Origin: Pseudomonas bohemica | Lineage (GTDB): Bacteria > Pseudomonadota > Gammaproteobacteria > Pseudomonadales > Pseudomonadaceae | Assembly (NCBI RefSeq): GCF_002934685.1 | Contig: NZ_NKHL01000108.1 | Location: 82,866-146,865, forward strand | Reading direction: 5' to 3' | DNA: 64,000 nt | In this document: in pieces, positions 10,533 through 18,838 of the stretch | Numbering within the stretch: the first letter of the stretch is position 1 | How the letters are laid out: every line of letters starts with the position of its first letter | Notes under the pieces: model-generated | The model's database searches: none | What the model was told of the DNA's origin: nothing | What the model saw: the letters and a program-made list of their open reading frames with translations, nothing else | Program-made: the position numbers and the translations under genes

Positions 10533-12776
10533 ATGGTACAGGTGAGAGCACACCAGCCGATAAACACAGACGGCAGTATCAATCTCGACGCATGGCTCGA
10601 TCATGTGGTCAGCGTCGACCTCGCAGTGGACCGACAGGCTTTGAAAGAGGCCTGTGAATTTGCCCGGCAAGCCGAGCAACAGGACAACGCCGCCAAGAAC
10701 CTCTGGGCGGAAGGCACGTCGAGTTTTCAGACGGGCCTGGAAATCGCTGAAATCCTGGCCGACCTCAAGCTCGACCAGGATTCGCTCATCGCGGCCGTAC
10801 TTTACCGCGGGGTGCGTGAAGGCAAGATTCCCCTGCCCGACGTCGGCCAGCGTTTTGGTCCGACCGTGGCCAAGCTGATCGACGGCGTGCTGCGCATGGC
10901 AGCGATCAGTGCCAGTCTCAGTCCTCGTCAATCGTTGGTGCTCGGCACTCAGGCCCAGGTGGAAAACCTGCGCAAGATGCTGGTGGCTATGGTCGATGAC
11001 GTGCGCGTGGCGCTGATCAAGCTCGCCGAGCGGACCTGCGCCATTCGCGCGGTGAAGAACACCGACGACGAGAAGCGCAACCGGGTCGCCCGGGAAGTCT
11101 TCGACATCTATGCACCGCTGGCCCATCGTCTCGGCATCGGCCACATCAAGTGGGAGTTGGAGGACCTGTCCTTCCGCTATCTGGAGCCTGAGCAATACAA
11201 GCAGATCGCCAAGCTGTTGCATGAGCGCCGCCTCGATCGCGAACGCTTCATCACCGATGTGATGTCGCAGCTGGAAAACGAACTGCTGGCCACCGGGGTC
11301 AAGGCCGACATCAGCGGTCGGGCCAAACACATCTATTCGATCTGGCGCAAAATGCAGCGCAAGGGCCTGGAATTCAGCCAGATCTACGACGTTCGCGCCG
11401 TGCGCGTGCTGGTGCCGGAAATGCGCGATTGCTACACCGCGCTGGGCATCGTCCACACCCTGTGGCGGCACATTCCCAAGGAGTTCGACGACTACATCGC
11501 CAACCCCAAGGAAAACGGCTATCGCTCGCTGCACACCGCGGTCATCGGCCCGGAAGGCAAGGTGCTGGAAGTGCAGATACGCACCCACGCCATGCACGAA
11601 GAGGCCGAACTCGGCGTCTGCGCCCACTGGCGCTACAAGGGCACCGACGTCAAATCCAGCTCCAATCACTACGAAGAGAAAATCTCCTGGCTGCGCCAAG
11701 TGCTGGAGTGGCATGAGGAACTGGGCGACATCGGCGGTCTGGCCGAGCAATTGCGCGTCGATATCGAGCCGGATCGGGTCTATGTGTTCACCCCGGACGG
11801 CCATGCCATTGACCTGCCCAAGGGCGCGACGCCGTTGGATTTCGCCTATCGTGTGCACACCGAGATTGGCCACAACTGCCGTGGCGCGAAGATCAACGGG
11901 CGCATCGTGCCGCTCAACTACAGCCTGCAGACCGGTGAGCAGGTCGAGATCATTACCAGCAAGCACGGCACGCCGAGCCGCGACTGGCTGAACTCGAACC
12001 TGGGATACATCACCACTTCCCGGGCGCGGGCGAAGATCGTTCACTGGTTCAAACTGCAGGCCCGCGATCAGAACGTCGCGGCCGGCAAGATCCTGCTCGA
12101 GCGCGAACTGGCGCGTCTGGCGCTGCCGCAGGTGGACTTCGACAAGTTGGCGGAAAAAGCCAACATGAAGATCGCCGAAGATATGTTCGCCGCCCTCGGG
12201 GCTGGCGATTTGCGTCTGGCGCAATTGGTTAACCTGGCGCAGCAACTGGTCGAGCCGGAACGCGGCAACGAACAGCTGGAGCTGATTCCGCGCAAGGCGA
12301 CCGGTTACAAACCGGGCAAGCGTGGCGACATTCAGATCCAGGGCGTCGGCAACCTGATGACGCAGATGGCGGGCTGCTGCCAGCCGCTGCCGGGCGATGC
12401 CATCGTCGGTTACATCACCCAGGGCCGCGGCGTGAGCATTCACCGTCAGGATTGCGCCTCGGTATTGCAGCTGGCCGGACGCGAGCCTGAGCGGATCATC
12501 CAGGTCAGTTGGGGCCCGGTGCCGGTACTCACCTACCCGGTGGATATCATCATCCGCGCGTACGACCGCTCCGGCCTGCTGCGTGATGTGTCTCAGGTGC
12601 TGCTCAACGAGCGCATCAACGTATTGGCGGTCAATACCCGCTCGAACAAGGAAGACAACACGGCACTGATGTCGCTGACCATCGAGATTCCGGGGCTGGA
12701 TGCGTTGGGCCGGTTGTTGGGACGGATTTCGCAGTTGCCGAACATCATTGAGACGCGGCGTAACAGAACGCCTTGA
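10533..12776 (+). CDS. relA: GTP pyrophosphokinase RelA ((p)ppGpp synthetase I)
   Basis: 747-aa ribosome-associated alarmone synthetase that makes pppGpp/ppGpp on amino-acid starvation. The N-terminal hydrolase-like domain (about 25-200) lacks the HD metal-binding pair: the expected position reads 'VLYRGVREGK', as is normal for RelA but not SpoT. The synthetase domain (about 245-360) has 'YDVRAVRVLV' and 'NPKENGYRSLHTAV'. A TGS domain follows (about 408-470, 'VYVFTPDGHAIDLPKGATPLDFAY'-like, with 'PKGATPLDFAY' visible), then the Cys-containing region 'AGCCQPLPGD' near 615 and a C-terminal ACT domain (about 670-745). The start ATG has an AAGG box upstream. Full length; expected to be active. 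Confidence 0.96.
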   Translation: MVQVRAHQPINTDGSINLDAWLDHVVSVDLAVDRQALKEACEFARQAEQQDNAAKNLWAEGTSSFQTGLEIAEILADLKLDQDSLIAAVLYRGVREGKIPLPDVGQRFGPTVAKLIDGVLRMAAISASLSPRQSLVLGTQAQVENLRKMLVAMVDDVRVALIKLAERTCAIRAVKNTDDEKRNRVAREVFDIYAPLAHRLGIGHIKWELEDLSFRYLEPEQYKQIAKLLHERRLDRERFITDVMSQLENELLATGVKADISGRAKHIYSIWRKMQRKGLEFSQIYDVRAVRVLVPEMRDCYTALGIVHTLWRHIPKEFDDYIANPKENGYRSLHTAVIGPEGKVLEVQIRTHAMHEEAELGVCAHWRYKGTDVKSSSNHYEEKISWLRQVLEWHEELGDIGGLAEQLRVDIEPDRVYVFTPDGHAIDLPKGATPLDFAYRVHTEIGHNCRGAKINGRIVPLNYSLQTGEQVEIITSKHGTPSRDWLNSNLGYITTSRARAKIVHWFKLQARDQNVAAGKILLERELARLALPQVDFDKLAEKANMKIAEDMFAALGAGDLRLAQLVNLAQQLVEPERGNEQLELIPRKATGYKPGKRGDIQIQGVGNLMTQMAGCCQPLPGDAIVGYITQGRGVSIHRQDCASVLQLAGREPERIIQVSWGPVPVLTYPVDIIIRAYDRSGLLRDVSQVLLNERINVLAVNTRSNKEDNTALMSLTIEIPGLDALGRLLGRISQLPNIIETRRNRTP

Positions 12777-12800
12777 AGCTGATGGGGCTGCGTTGACGCC

Positions 12801-12867
12801 TTTGCGAGCAAGCTCGCTCCCACAGGGAATAACACTTACCCGTGGGAGCGAGCTTGCTTGCGAAAGG
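12801..12867. repeat. REP pair (GAGCTTGCTC type), inverted
   Basis: GCGAGCAAGCTCGCTCCCACAG (about 12804-12825) faces CGTGGGAGCGAGCTTGCTTG (about 12841-12860), only about 15 bases apart, in the relA-mazG gap. Confidence 0.8.
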
Positions 12868-12916
12868 GGCAGTACAGCCACCAGATGCCAAACGTTGGAA
12901 TTGCCATAGGACCCTC

Positions 12917-13750
12917 ATGTACTCACTCCAGGACCTGCTGAACCTCATGGCCCGCCTGCGCGACCCGCAGTACGGCTGCCCGTGGGACGTGAAGCAGAAC
13001 TACGCGACCATCGTGCCGCACACCCTCGAAGAGGCCTATGAAGTCGCTGATGCCATCGAGCGTGGCGATTTTGATGACTTGCGTGGCGAGTTGGGTGATC
13101 TGCTGTTTCAGGTGGTGTATTACTGCCAACTGGCGCGTGAAGAAGGACGGTTCGAGTTCGACGGCGTGGTCGATGGCATCACCCGCAAACTGATTCGCCG
13201 TCATCCCCATGTATTTCCCACGGGCGATCTGTATGCGCCGCTGGAAACGCCGGCCCTGAGCGAAGATCAGGTCAAGCATCGCTGGGAAGAGATCAAGGCT
13301 GAAGAGCGCGCCCAAAAGGCGCATGTGCCGGAGCAGCTGTCCCTGCTCGATGACGTGCCAAACGTGTTGCCGGCATTGTCGCGAGCGGCCAAGTTGCAGA
13401 AGCGCGCGGCTCAGGTCGGTTTCGACTGGCCCGAAGCCTTGCCGGTGATCGACAAGGTGCGTGAAGAACTCGGCGAAGTCCTTGAAGCCATGGCCGACAA
13501 CGACACCGCAGGCATCCATGAAGAGATTGGCGACCTGCTGTTCGTGGTGGTCAACCTGGCCCGTCATCTCAAGGTCGACCCGGAAAATGCCTTGCATGCC
13601 GCCAACGGCAAATTCGAGCGGCGTTTTCGTTTTATCGAACAGGCCTTGCGCGAAACCGGCCGCCCCATCGAAGATTGCAGCCTCGAAGAGATGGATGCGC
13701 TCTGGGGCGAAGCCAAGCGTCAGGAAAAAGACACGCCCAACTGCGGTTGA
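12917..13750 (+). CDS. mazG: nucleoside triphosphate pyrophosphohydrolase MazG
   Basis: 277-aa all-alpha NTP pyrophosphatase that converts NTPs to NMPs and pyrophosphate. In E. coli it counters ppGpp-related toxicity, which fits its place after relA. There are two MazG domains: residues about 8-130 with metal-binding 'CPWDVKQNYATIVPHTLEEAYE'-type helices (short visible markers: 'TLEEAYEV', 'ELGDLLFQVVYY'), and about 165-265 with 'VREELGEVLEA' and 'EIGDLLFVVVNLARH'. ATG at 12917 is chosen over an upstream in-frame start that would run through the REP pair. Usual length for the family is about 260-280 aa. Confidence 0.94.
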   Translation: MYSLQDLLNLMARLRDPQYGCPWDVKQNYATIVPHTLEEAYEVADAIERGDFDDLRGELGDLLFQVVYYCQLAREEGRFEFDGVVDGITRKLIRRHPHVFPTGDLYAPLETPALSEDQVKHRWEEIKAEERAQKAHVPEQLSLLDDVPNVLPALSRAAKLQKRAAQVGFDWPEALPVIDKVREELGEVLEAMADNDTAGIHEEIGDLLFVVVNLARHLKVDPENALHAANGKFERRFRFIEQALRETGRPIEDCSLEEMDALWGEAKRQEKDTPNCG

Positions 13751-13776
13751 GTTGAATATTGAGAGAGAGAAGATAA

Positions 13777-14322
13777 ATGGCGGGTATTTCCCTTCGTGAC
13801 CAGTTGCTCAAGGCAGGTCTGGTCAACGAAAAGCAGGCCAAACAGGTCGCCAAGACCAAGCAGAAAGAACAGCGTCTGGTGCACAAGGGCCAGGCCGCTG
13901 CTGACGACGCCGCCCAGCGTGCCGCTCAGGAAGCCATGGCGGAGAAGGCCAGGCGTGACCAGGAGCTGAATCGTCAGCAGCAGGAAAAGGCCGAACAGAA
14001 GGCCCGCGCCGCGCAGGTCAAGCAACTGATCGAAGCGACCCGTCTGCCGAAGTTGACGACCGAGGATTACTACAACTTCGTCGACGACAAGAAGGTCAAG
14101 CGTCTGTCGGTCAACTCGCTGATGCGCAGCAAGCTGAGCAATGGTTCGTTGGCGATCGTGCATCACGGTGGCACTTACGAGGTGATTCCCCGTGAGGCAG
14201 CGCTGAAGGTTCAGGAGCGTGATCCGCGTCGCATCGTGATGCTCAGTGAGCCGACCGAGGAGTTGGATGGTGGCGACGATCCGTATGCCGCTTACAAGAT
14301 CCCTGATGATTTGATGTGGTAA
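13777..14322 (+). CDS. DUF2058 domain-containing protein (YaiL-like)
   Basis: 181-aa nuclear-transport-factor-like small cytoplasmic protein of the DUF2058 family, function unknown. The N-terminus 'SLRDQLLKAGLVNEKQAKQVAKTKQKEQR' shows the family pattern (here the first half: SLRDQLLKAGLVNEKQAKQ). A long charged coiled-coil follows (about 20-85, rich in Ala, Gln, Glu, Lys), then a compact C-terminal domain (about 95-181) with 'YNFVDDKKVKRL' and 'AIVHHGGTYEVIP'. Its RBS (GAGAGAG) lies about 10 bases upstream. It is 26 bases after mazG and ends at an intrinsic terminator, so it is probably the last gene of the unit. Confidence 0.85.
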   Translation: MAGISLRDQLLKAGLVNEKQAKQVAKTKQKEQRLVHKGQAAADDAAQRAAQEAMAEKARRDQELNRQQQEKAEQKARAAQVKQLIEATRLPKLTTEDYYNFVDDKKVKRLSVNSLMRSKLSNGSLAIVHHGGTYEVIPREAALKVQERDPRRIVMLSEPTEELDGGDDPYAAYKIPDDLMW

Positions 14323-14331
14323 ACCCAGAGA

Positions 14332-14364
14332 CAACAAAACCCGCCTAGGCGGGTTTTGTTTTGT
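14332..14364 (+). terminator. rho-independent terminator after the DUF2058 gene
   Basis: AAAACCCGCC pairs with GGCGGGTTTT around a TA centre, followed by GTTTTGT. The stem is nearly symmetric, so it may also act on the converging small gene on the minus strand. Confidence 0.88.
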
Positions 14365-14377
14365 CGCGATTCCGTTA

Positions 14378-14566
14378 TTACGAGTTGCTCGCCGCCTTCT
14401 TGGCTTCCAGTGCCGCGAGCTCTGCTGCGTAACGCTGTGCGTCCGATTCATGATGAAACATCCCTACCAGCTGATCTTGCTGGCGGACATCCCAGATCTG
14501 AATACCATCGGCGATGGCTTCGTGGGAGATTTGGGCGTCGTCGCGTTCAGTAACAGTAACCGTCAT
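14378..14566 (-). CDS. small conserved hypothetical protein
   Basis: 62-aa soluble acidic protein. The sequence contains 'IQIWDVRQQDQLVGMFHHESDAQRY' (short core: WDVRQQDQLVGMF), which looks like a two-strand plus helix fold, and an Ala/Glu-rich C-terminus. A good Shine-Dalgarno (AGGAG) lies about eight bases before the ATG, which supports a real gene. It converges with the DUF2058 gene across a shared terminator. I do not recognise the family with certainty and assign no function. Confidence 0.72.
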   Translation of the reverse strand: MTVTVTERDDAQISHEAIADGIQIWDVRQQDQLVGMFHHESDAQRYAAELAALEAKKAASNS

Positions 14567-14903
14567 AGTGAGAACTCCTGACTCTTTGAAAACTACGGCA
14601 GGACGTCGCAGTGGTTCCTTTATAAATTTTGATAGCTTGCTAAGTAAATGATTGATTTCAGGAAGAGTTATTTACCGATCGTGCAACAATGGCTAACTGT
14701 CTGTTTTTGCAGGGAGTGCGGCGTTTTGTCGCACTCATTTGGAGGGTGTGAAGAAAGTTTCATGTTGGAATGGGGAACATCAAGCGCCGGGCAAATGACG
14801 ATTTCCAGCGTTGAGGTAGACGCACGCGCCGCGCCGAATATACACGCCCACAAAAAACCCCGCCAATCGACGGGGTTCTTCATAAGCCGTATTACAGCCT
14901 GAA
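14567..14903. other. gene-free stretch with an AT-rich core and a small hairpin
   Basis: About 337 bases between two minus-strand genes. It includes AT-rich DNA (14610-14700) suited to the promoter of the 62-aa gene, a GAGTGCG/CGCACTC hairpin at 14716-14738 with a GCGTTTTGT loop, and the terminator of the DUF3108 gene. The ORF across it on the plus strand runs through the terminator and looks non-coding. Confidence 0.5.
14850..14880 (-). terminator. rho-independent terminator after the DUF3108 gene
   Basis: Read on the minus strand: AACCCCG, an eight-base loop, CGGGGTT, then a run of T (TTTTTTGTG). It lies about 25 bases past the DUF3108 stop codon. Confidence 0.87.
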
Positions 14904-15620
14904 TCAGCTGCCCTTGACCGACTTACCATTCACCGTGCCGTCCTGCAGCATGATGTTGTATTCCTTCCCATCCGTCTCAACCTGCTGCAAACGAACCAGC
15001 AGATAGTCGTAGTCCTTGGCGAACCACATCACAGTGATGCGCTTGTTCTGCGTTGGATCACGCACGCGTTCGACCTTGATCGCATCGACCGAACCCACCT
15101 TGGTGGCGACTTTTTCAGTACCCAGCACACGGAAGTCATAGGTATCGACCTCATCACCATCCACAACCTGATAGGTCATGCTTTTCTTGCCCGCAGCGAC
15201 ATCATGCTGCAGCGCCAACTGGTAAGTGGATTTGTCCAGAACACCCGCGTTCAGCGGGATTTTCACCGCATCGTTACGGTCGGTTCCAGTGATGAATTTC
15301 GTATCCCAGCCAAACGCCAGATCGACTGTCTTGCTCTTGCCCAGGCCGCCACGTTCGAAGTGGTAGGTCTGCGGCAGCAACTGATCCTTGTCGACCTTCA
15401 GCGTACTGACTTCAGTCAGGCTGGCGATCATCATCGAAGCCTTGAAGCTCAGGGTCCAAGTGCCGTCGGCGTTCTTTTCCAGGCTGCGTGTGGCGCTGCC
15501 GCCGCCCACAGGCAGCTGTTTGAAATCTGCGGTGTAGCTCGCGGAGAAAGGTTGAAGGTCTGCCGCATTGACCGCAGGAAGTGCGAACAGAGCGAAAGCG
15601 AAGAGCAAAGCGCGACGCAT
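14904..15620 (-). CDS. DUF3108 domain-containing exported protein
   Basis: 238-aa protein with a cleavable signal peptide (MRRALLFAFALFALPAVNAA, cut after A-N-A). The mature part is a beta-rich DUF3108 domain with 'FSASYTADFKQLPVGG', 'LSFKASMMIASLTEVS' and the closing 'WFAKDYDYLLVRLQQ', probably a periplasmic beta-barrel or sheet; molecular function is unknown. An AGGAGATATT box precedes the ATG. It follows purM-purN in the same direction with a gap of 17 bases, the usual Pseudomonas order, so it may be co-transcribed with the purine genes. Confidence 0.85.
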   Translation of the reverse strand: MRRALLFAFALFALPAVNAADLQPFSASYTADFKQLPVGGGSATRSLEKNADGTWTLSFKASMMIASLTEVSTLKVDKDQLLPQTYHFERGGLGKSKTVDLAFGWDTKFITGTDRNDAVKIPLNAGVLDKSTYQLALQHDVAAGKKSMTYQVVDGDEVDTYDFRVLGTEKVATKVGSVDAIKVERVRDPTQNKRITVMWFAKDYDYLLVRLQQVETDGKEYNIMLQDGTVNGKSVKGS

Positions 15621-15637
15621 AATATCTCCTGTTTGAA

Positions 15638-16345
15638 TTAGGTGGCCGGAAGCAAATGGCCGCAGGGCCCCAGTAGCTGGCCGTTCAGTGATGCGCCATG
15701 TTCGCTCAGAGCCAGACGGCCCTCGGCGAACCAGCGGATTGCCAGCGGGTAAATCAGGTGTTCCTGGGTGTGAACCCTTCGCGCCAGTGTCGTCGGCGTG
15801 TCGTGCAACTCTACCGAAATAACAGCTTGTACGACCAGAGGCCCCCCATCGAGTTCCTCGGTGACGAAGTGCACGCTGCAGCCGTGCTGCGCATCGCCAG
15901 CCTCCAGCACGCGTTGATGCGTGTGCAAGCCTTTATACAGCGGAAGCAGGGAAGGGTGAATGTTCAACAGCCGCCCGTGGTAGTGACGCACGAAGGCAGG
16001 GGTGAGGATGCGCATGAAACCGGCGAGTACCACCAGCTTCGGCGCGAATGAGTCGATCAGTTCGATCAGCGCCGTATCGAAGGCCTCGCGACCTTCGTAG
16101 GCTTTGTGATCGAGAACGCGGGTTTCGATGCCCGCGTTGTTTGCGCGCTCAAGCCCGTAGGCATCGGCGCGGTTGGAAATCACCGCGCGGATGCGAGCCG
16201 GGCTTGAACCGTCCTGAAAGCTGTCGATCATCGCTTGCAGGTTACCGCCGGTGCCTGACAGCAACACCACTACATCACAAGGTTGGGGCGTGTCAGGCTT
16301 CGACACGTCAGGCTTCACTGCCTCAGGCTTCACTACCTCGGGCAT
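15638..16345 (-). CDS. purN: phosphoribosylglycinamide formyltransferase PurN
   Basis: 235-aa enzyme of purine synthesis that formylates GAR with 10-formyl-tetrahydrofolate. Formyltransferase core from about residue 25: 'VVVLLSGTGGN', catalytic 'NIHPSLLP' (Asn and His), 'LDGGPLVVQA' (Asp). The ATG at 16343-16345 overlaps the purM stop by one base (TGATG), which fixes the start. Oddity: before the normal start of the fold there are about 23 extra residues made of KP-containing repeats (VKPEAVKPDVSKPD), encoded by about 15-base direct repeats. The family is usually about 210-220 aa. The extension should be flexible and probably harmless. Confidence 0.94.
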   Translation of the reverse strand: MPEVVKPEAVKPDVSKPDTPQPCDVVVLLSGTGGNLQAMIDSFQDGSSPARIRAVISNRADAYGLERANNAGIETRVLDHKAYEGREAFDTALIELIDSFAPKLVVLAGFMRILTPAFVRHYHGRLLNIHPSLLPLYKGLHTHQRVLEAGDAQHGCSVHFVTEELDGGPLVVQAVISVELHDTPTTLARRVHTQEHLIYPLAIRWFAEGRLALSEHGASLNGQLLGPCGHLLPAT

Positions 16346-17403
16346 CAGTGTGCCTTGACGTTCTTCAGCTCGACTTGCGCAGCGCCTTCGGCAGCGATGC
16401 CGATCTGGCCGATGACCCAAGGCTGCTCGCCTGCTTCACGCAGGGCGTTGAGCGACGCTTCGACGTGTTCCTGCGCGACGCAGATGACCATGCCGACGCC
16501 GCAGTTCAGGACGCGGTGCATTTCATGTTCGTCGACGTTGCCTTGTGCTTGCAGCCAGTCGAACACCGCAGGACGGGTCCAGCTCGCCACGTCGACCACC
16601 GCTTGTGCGCCTTCTGGCAGTACGCGCGGGATATTGTCCAGCAGGCCGCCGCCGGTGATGTGGGCCATGGCCTTGACCGCGCCGGTGTCCTTGATCAGCT
16701 TGAGCAGTTGCTTGACGTAGATGCGGGTCGGCGCCATCAGCAGGTCGGTCAATGGCTTGCCGTCCAGCTGGATGGTTTCGATGTTGGCGCCGGAGACTTC
16801 GATGATCTTGCGGATCAGCGAGTAGCCGTTGGAGTGTGGACCGGAAGACGGCAGGGCGATCAGGGCATCGCCTGCGGCGACTTTCGAGCCGTCGATGATC
16901 TCGGCCTTTTCCACGACGCCGACGCAGAAGCCGGCCAGATCGTAGTCTTCGCCTTCGTACATGCCTGGCATTTCAGCGGTTTCGCCGCCGACCAGCGAGC
17001 AGCCGGCCAGCTCGCAACCCGCGCCGATGCCAGTCACGACCTGAGCGGCGGTGTCGACGTTCAGCTTGCCGGTGGCGTAGTAATCCAGGAAGAACAGCGG
17101 CTCGGCACCGCAGACCACCAGGTCGTTGACGCACATGGCGACCAGATCGATACCGATGCTGTCGTGCTTGTTCAGGTTCAGTGCCAGACGCAGCTTGGTG
17201 CCGACGCCGTCCGTACCGGAGACCAGCACAGGTTGTTTGTAGCCAGCCGGAATTTCACACAGCGCGCCGAAGCCACCCAGGCCGCCCATGACTTCCGGGC
17301 GCTTGGTGCGCTTGGCAACGCTCTTGATGCGTTCGACCAATGCTTCACCGGCGTCGATGTCTACACCGGCGTCTTTGTAGCTCAGGGAGGGTTGCTTGCT
17401 CAT
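16345..17403 (-). CDS. purM: phosphoribosylformylglycinamidine cyclo-ligase PurM
   Basis: 352-aa AIR synthetase, fifth step of purine synthesis (FGAM + ATP to AIR). N-terminus '[14 protein letters not shown]', then '[14 protein letters not shown]' near 80 and '[11 protein letters not shown]' near 160 are PurM signatures. '[16 protein letters not shown]' near 250 is the C-terminal domain ATP/phosphate loop. Full length. It is immediately upstream of purN, translationally coupled. Confidence 0.96.
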   Translation of the reverse strand: MSKQPSLSYKDAGVDIDAGEALVERIKSVAKRTKRPEVMGGLGGFGALCEIPAGYKQPVLVSGTDGVGTKLRLALNLNKHDSIGIDLVAMCVNDLVVCGAEPLFFLDYYATGKLNVDTAAQVVTGIGAGCELAGCSLVGGETAEMPGMYEGEDYDLAGFCVGVVEKAEIIDGSKVAAGDALIALPSSGPHSNGYSLIRKIIEVSGANIETIQLDGKPLTDLLMAPTRIYVKQLLKLIKDTGAVKAMAHITGGGLLDNIPRVLPEGAQAVVDVASWTRPAVFDWLQAQGNVDEHEMHRVLNCGVGMVICVAQEHVEASLNALREAGEQPWVIGQIGIAAEGAAQVELKNVKAH

Positions 17404-17715
17404 GATCCAGGCCTTTAGGGGGGATTCGGGGTAACGACCGAGTGGGAGCGGCGCGTGGCCGTGTCATCGCCGGTCTGCGAAGGCGCGCGATTTTATCAGG
17501 GTTGGGCCAAGGCGGCCATCCTTGGGCCGACAGGTAGAAGCATGATGAAGAAAAAATAAGCCGGTTGATCGGGGTCGGGCCGTTCGTCGGAGGAGGATAA
17601 AAGGTGTAACTTCGTCTCCATAGTGAGCGATTCGGGCCGTTGTGCGGTCTGAGTCGAGCCAGTCATTTTCATGCAGCTATAAATAAGCTGCGATTTTTGT
17701 TTCCTGGGAATCTTT
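17404..17715. other. divergent promoter region between purM and the DUF2066 gene
   Basis: About 312 bases without a convincing gene. It should hold the two divergent promoters. I see no clear PUR box and no REP pair. A minus-strand ORF (17496-17792) overlaps the start of the DUF2066 gene and has no gene-like features. Confidence 0.5.
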
Positions 17716-18783
17716 ATGCGCCTGAAAAACTGCCTGTTCGTAGGTTGTCTGTCCCTCATGAGCCTCCCGGCCCTGGCCGAGACGGTGAACAATCTCTATC
17801 AGGTGCGCGAGCCCGTCAGCGGGCAGACTCCCGACGAGAAAACCCGAGCCACTCAGGCTGCGCTGGAGACCCTGGTCATTCGTCTGACCGGCGACCCCAA
17901 GGCCGCGCAAGGCCCGGCCCTTGCCGAAGTGCGCAAGGATCCACAGCAGATTATCAGCCAGTACGGTTATGACGCAGGGCCTCCCGAGTCGCTGCAAGTG
18001 GATTTCGACCCGGCGAGCACCGAGCGGGCGTTGCGCCAGGCCGGGCTGTCGTTGTGGGGCTCGAATCGTCCGGTGATCATGGCCTGGTGGCTGAATGATG
18101 CAACCGATGGCGCCAATCTGGTGGGCGACGGTCAGGCGAGCGCCGAGCCGCTGCGCCGTGCCGCACAGCACCGTGGCCTGCCGTTGCGTCTGCCGCTGGC
18201 GGATCTGGGCGAGCAGGGTATCGGCAATGCCAAGACACTGGACGGCAGTGATGTTGCGCCGCTCAAACAGGCATCCGAGCGTTATGGTTCGGACGCCATT
18301 CTCGCTGTTCACGCCCAGGAAAATGGCGGCCAGTGGCAGGGTAAGTGGCACCTGTGGCTGGGCGACAAGATGGAGCAGGGCAGTGCGACTGGCGCGAGTT
18401 CTGCAGAATTGGCCGACGCCGTACTGCTGTCGGTGAGCCAGCGTCTGGCTCCGCGTTTCGTGGTCAAGCCTGGCGCATCATCGAGCATGGCGCTGGAAGT
18501 CCAGGGGATGAATCTGGAACGTTACGCTCAGTTGGGGCGTCTGCTGGAGCCGTTCGGCGGTCGTCTGAAGTCGGTGGATGCTGACCGGGTGGTGTTCGAT
18601 GTCAGTGGGAGTGCGGACCAGTTGCGCTCGCAGTTGTCGCTGGCCAAATTGCAGGAAGTGCCGGCGGGTGAAGTCGCCAGCGCACCGATCGATGTCGGCC
18701 AAGCGCCTGCTCCGGGCGTAGTACCGGGGGCAGCCCAGACACCAGCACCGGCTGCTGCACAAACACTGCACTTCCGCTGGTGA
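17716..18783 (+). CDS. DUF2066 domain-containing exported protein
   Basis: 355-aa protein with a signal peptide (MRLKNCLFVGCLSLMSLPALA, cut after A-L-A). The mature N-terminal part (about 25-130) has the DUF2066 pattern 'NLYQVREPVSGQT', 'RATQAALETLVIRLTGD', and 'YGYDAGPPESLQVDFDP'. A Pro/Ala-rich tail ends the protein. Function unknown; it lies upstream of the AI-2E-type permease gene with a 55-base gap and divergent from purM, the usual arrangement in Pseudomonas. Probably periplasmic or outer-membrane associated. Confidence 0.85.
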   Translation: MRLKNCLFVGCLSLMSLPALAETVNNLYQVREPVSGQTPDEKTRATQAALETLVIRLTGDPKAAQGPALAEVRKDPQQIISQYGYDAGPPESLQVDFDPASTERALRQAGLSLWGSNRPVIMAWWLNDATDGANLVGDGQASAEPLRRAAQHRGLPLRLPLADLGEQGIGNAKTLDGSDVAPLKQASERYGSDAILAVHAQENGGQWQGKWHLWLGDKMEQGSATGASSAELADAVLLSVSQRLAPRFVVKPGASSSMALEVQGMNLERYAQLGRLLEPFGGRLKSVDADRVVFDVSGSADQLRSQLSLAKLQEVPAGEVASAPIDVGQAPAPGVVPGAAQTPAPAAAQTLHFRW

Positions 18784-18838
18784 GCGGGTTCATAACGGCG
18801 TTGCGTAAAGCATTTCATATAGGATTGAAGGGGCAGTA

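Noticed and set aside
10404..12881. 825-codon open frame antisense to relA
   Set aside because: It mirrors relA, has a low-complexity Arg/Gln/His/Asp mix typical of shadow frames in high-GC DNA, and runs into REP sequences on its N-terminal side.
14648..14902. 84-codon plus-strand ORF
   Set aside because: It runs through the DUF3108 terminator and has no RBS or family pattern.
16048..17418. 456-codon open frame antisense to purM
   Set aside because: Shadow of purM/purN with no gene features.
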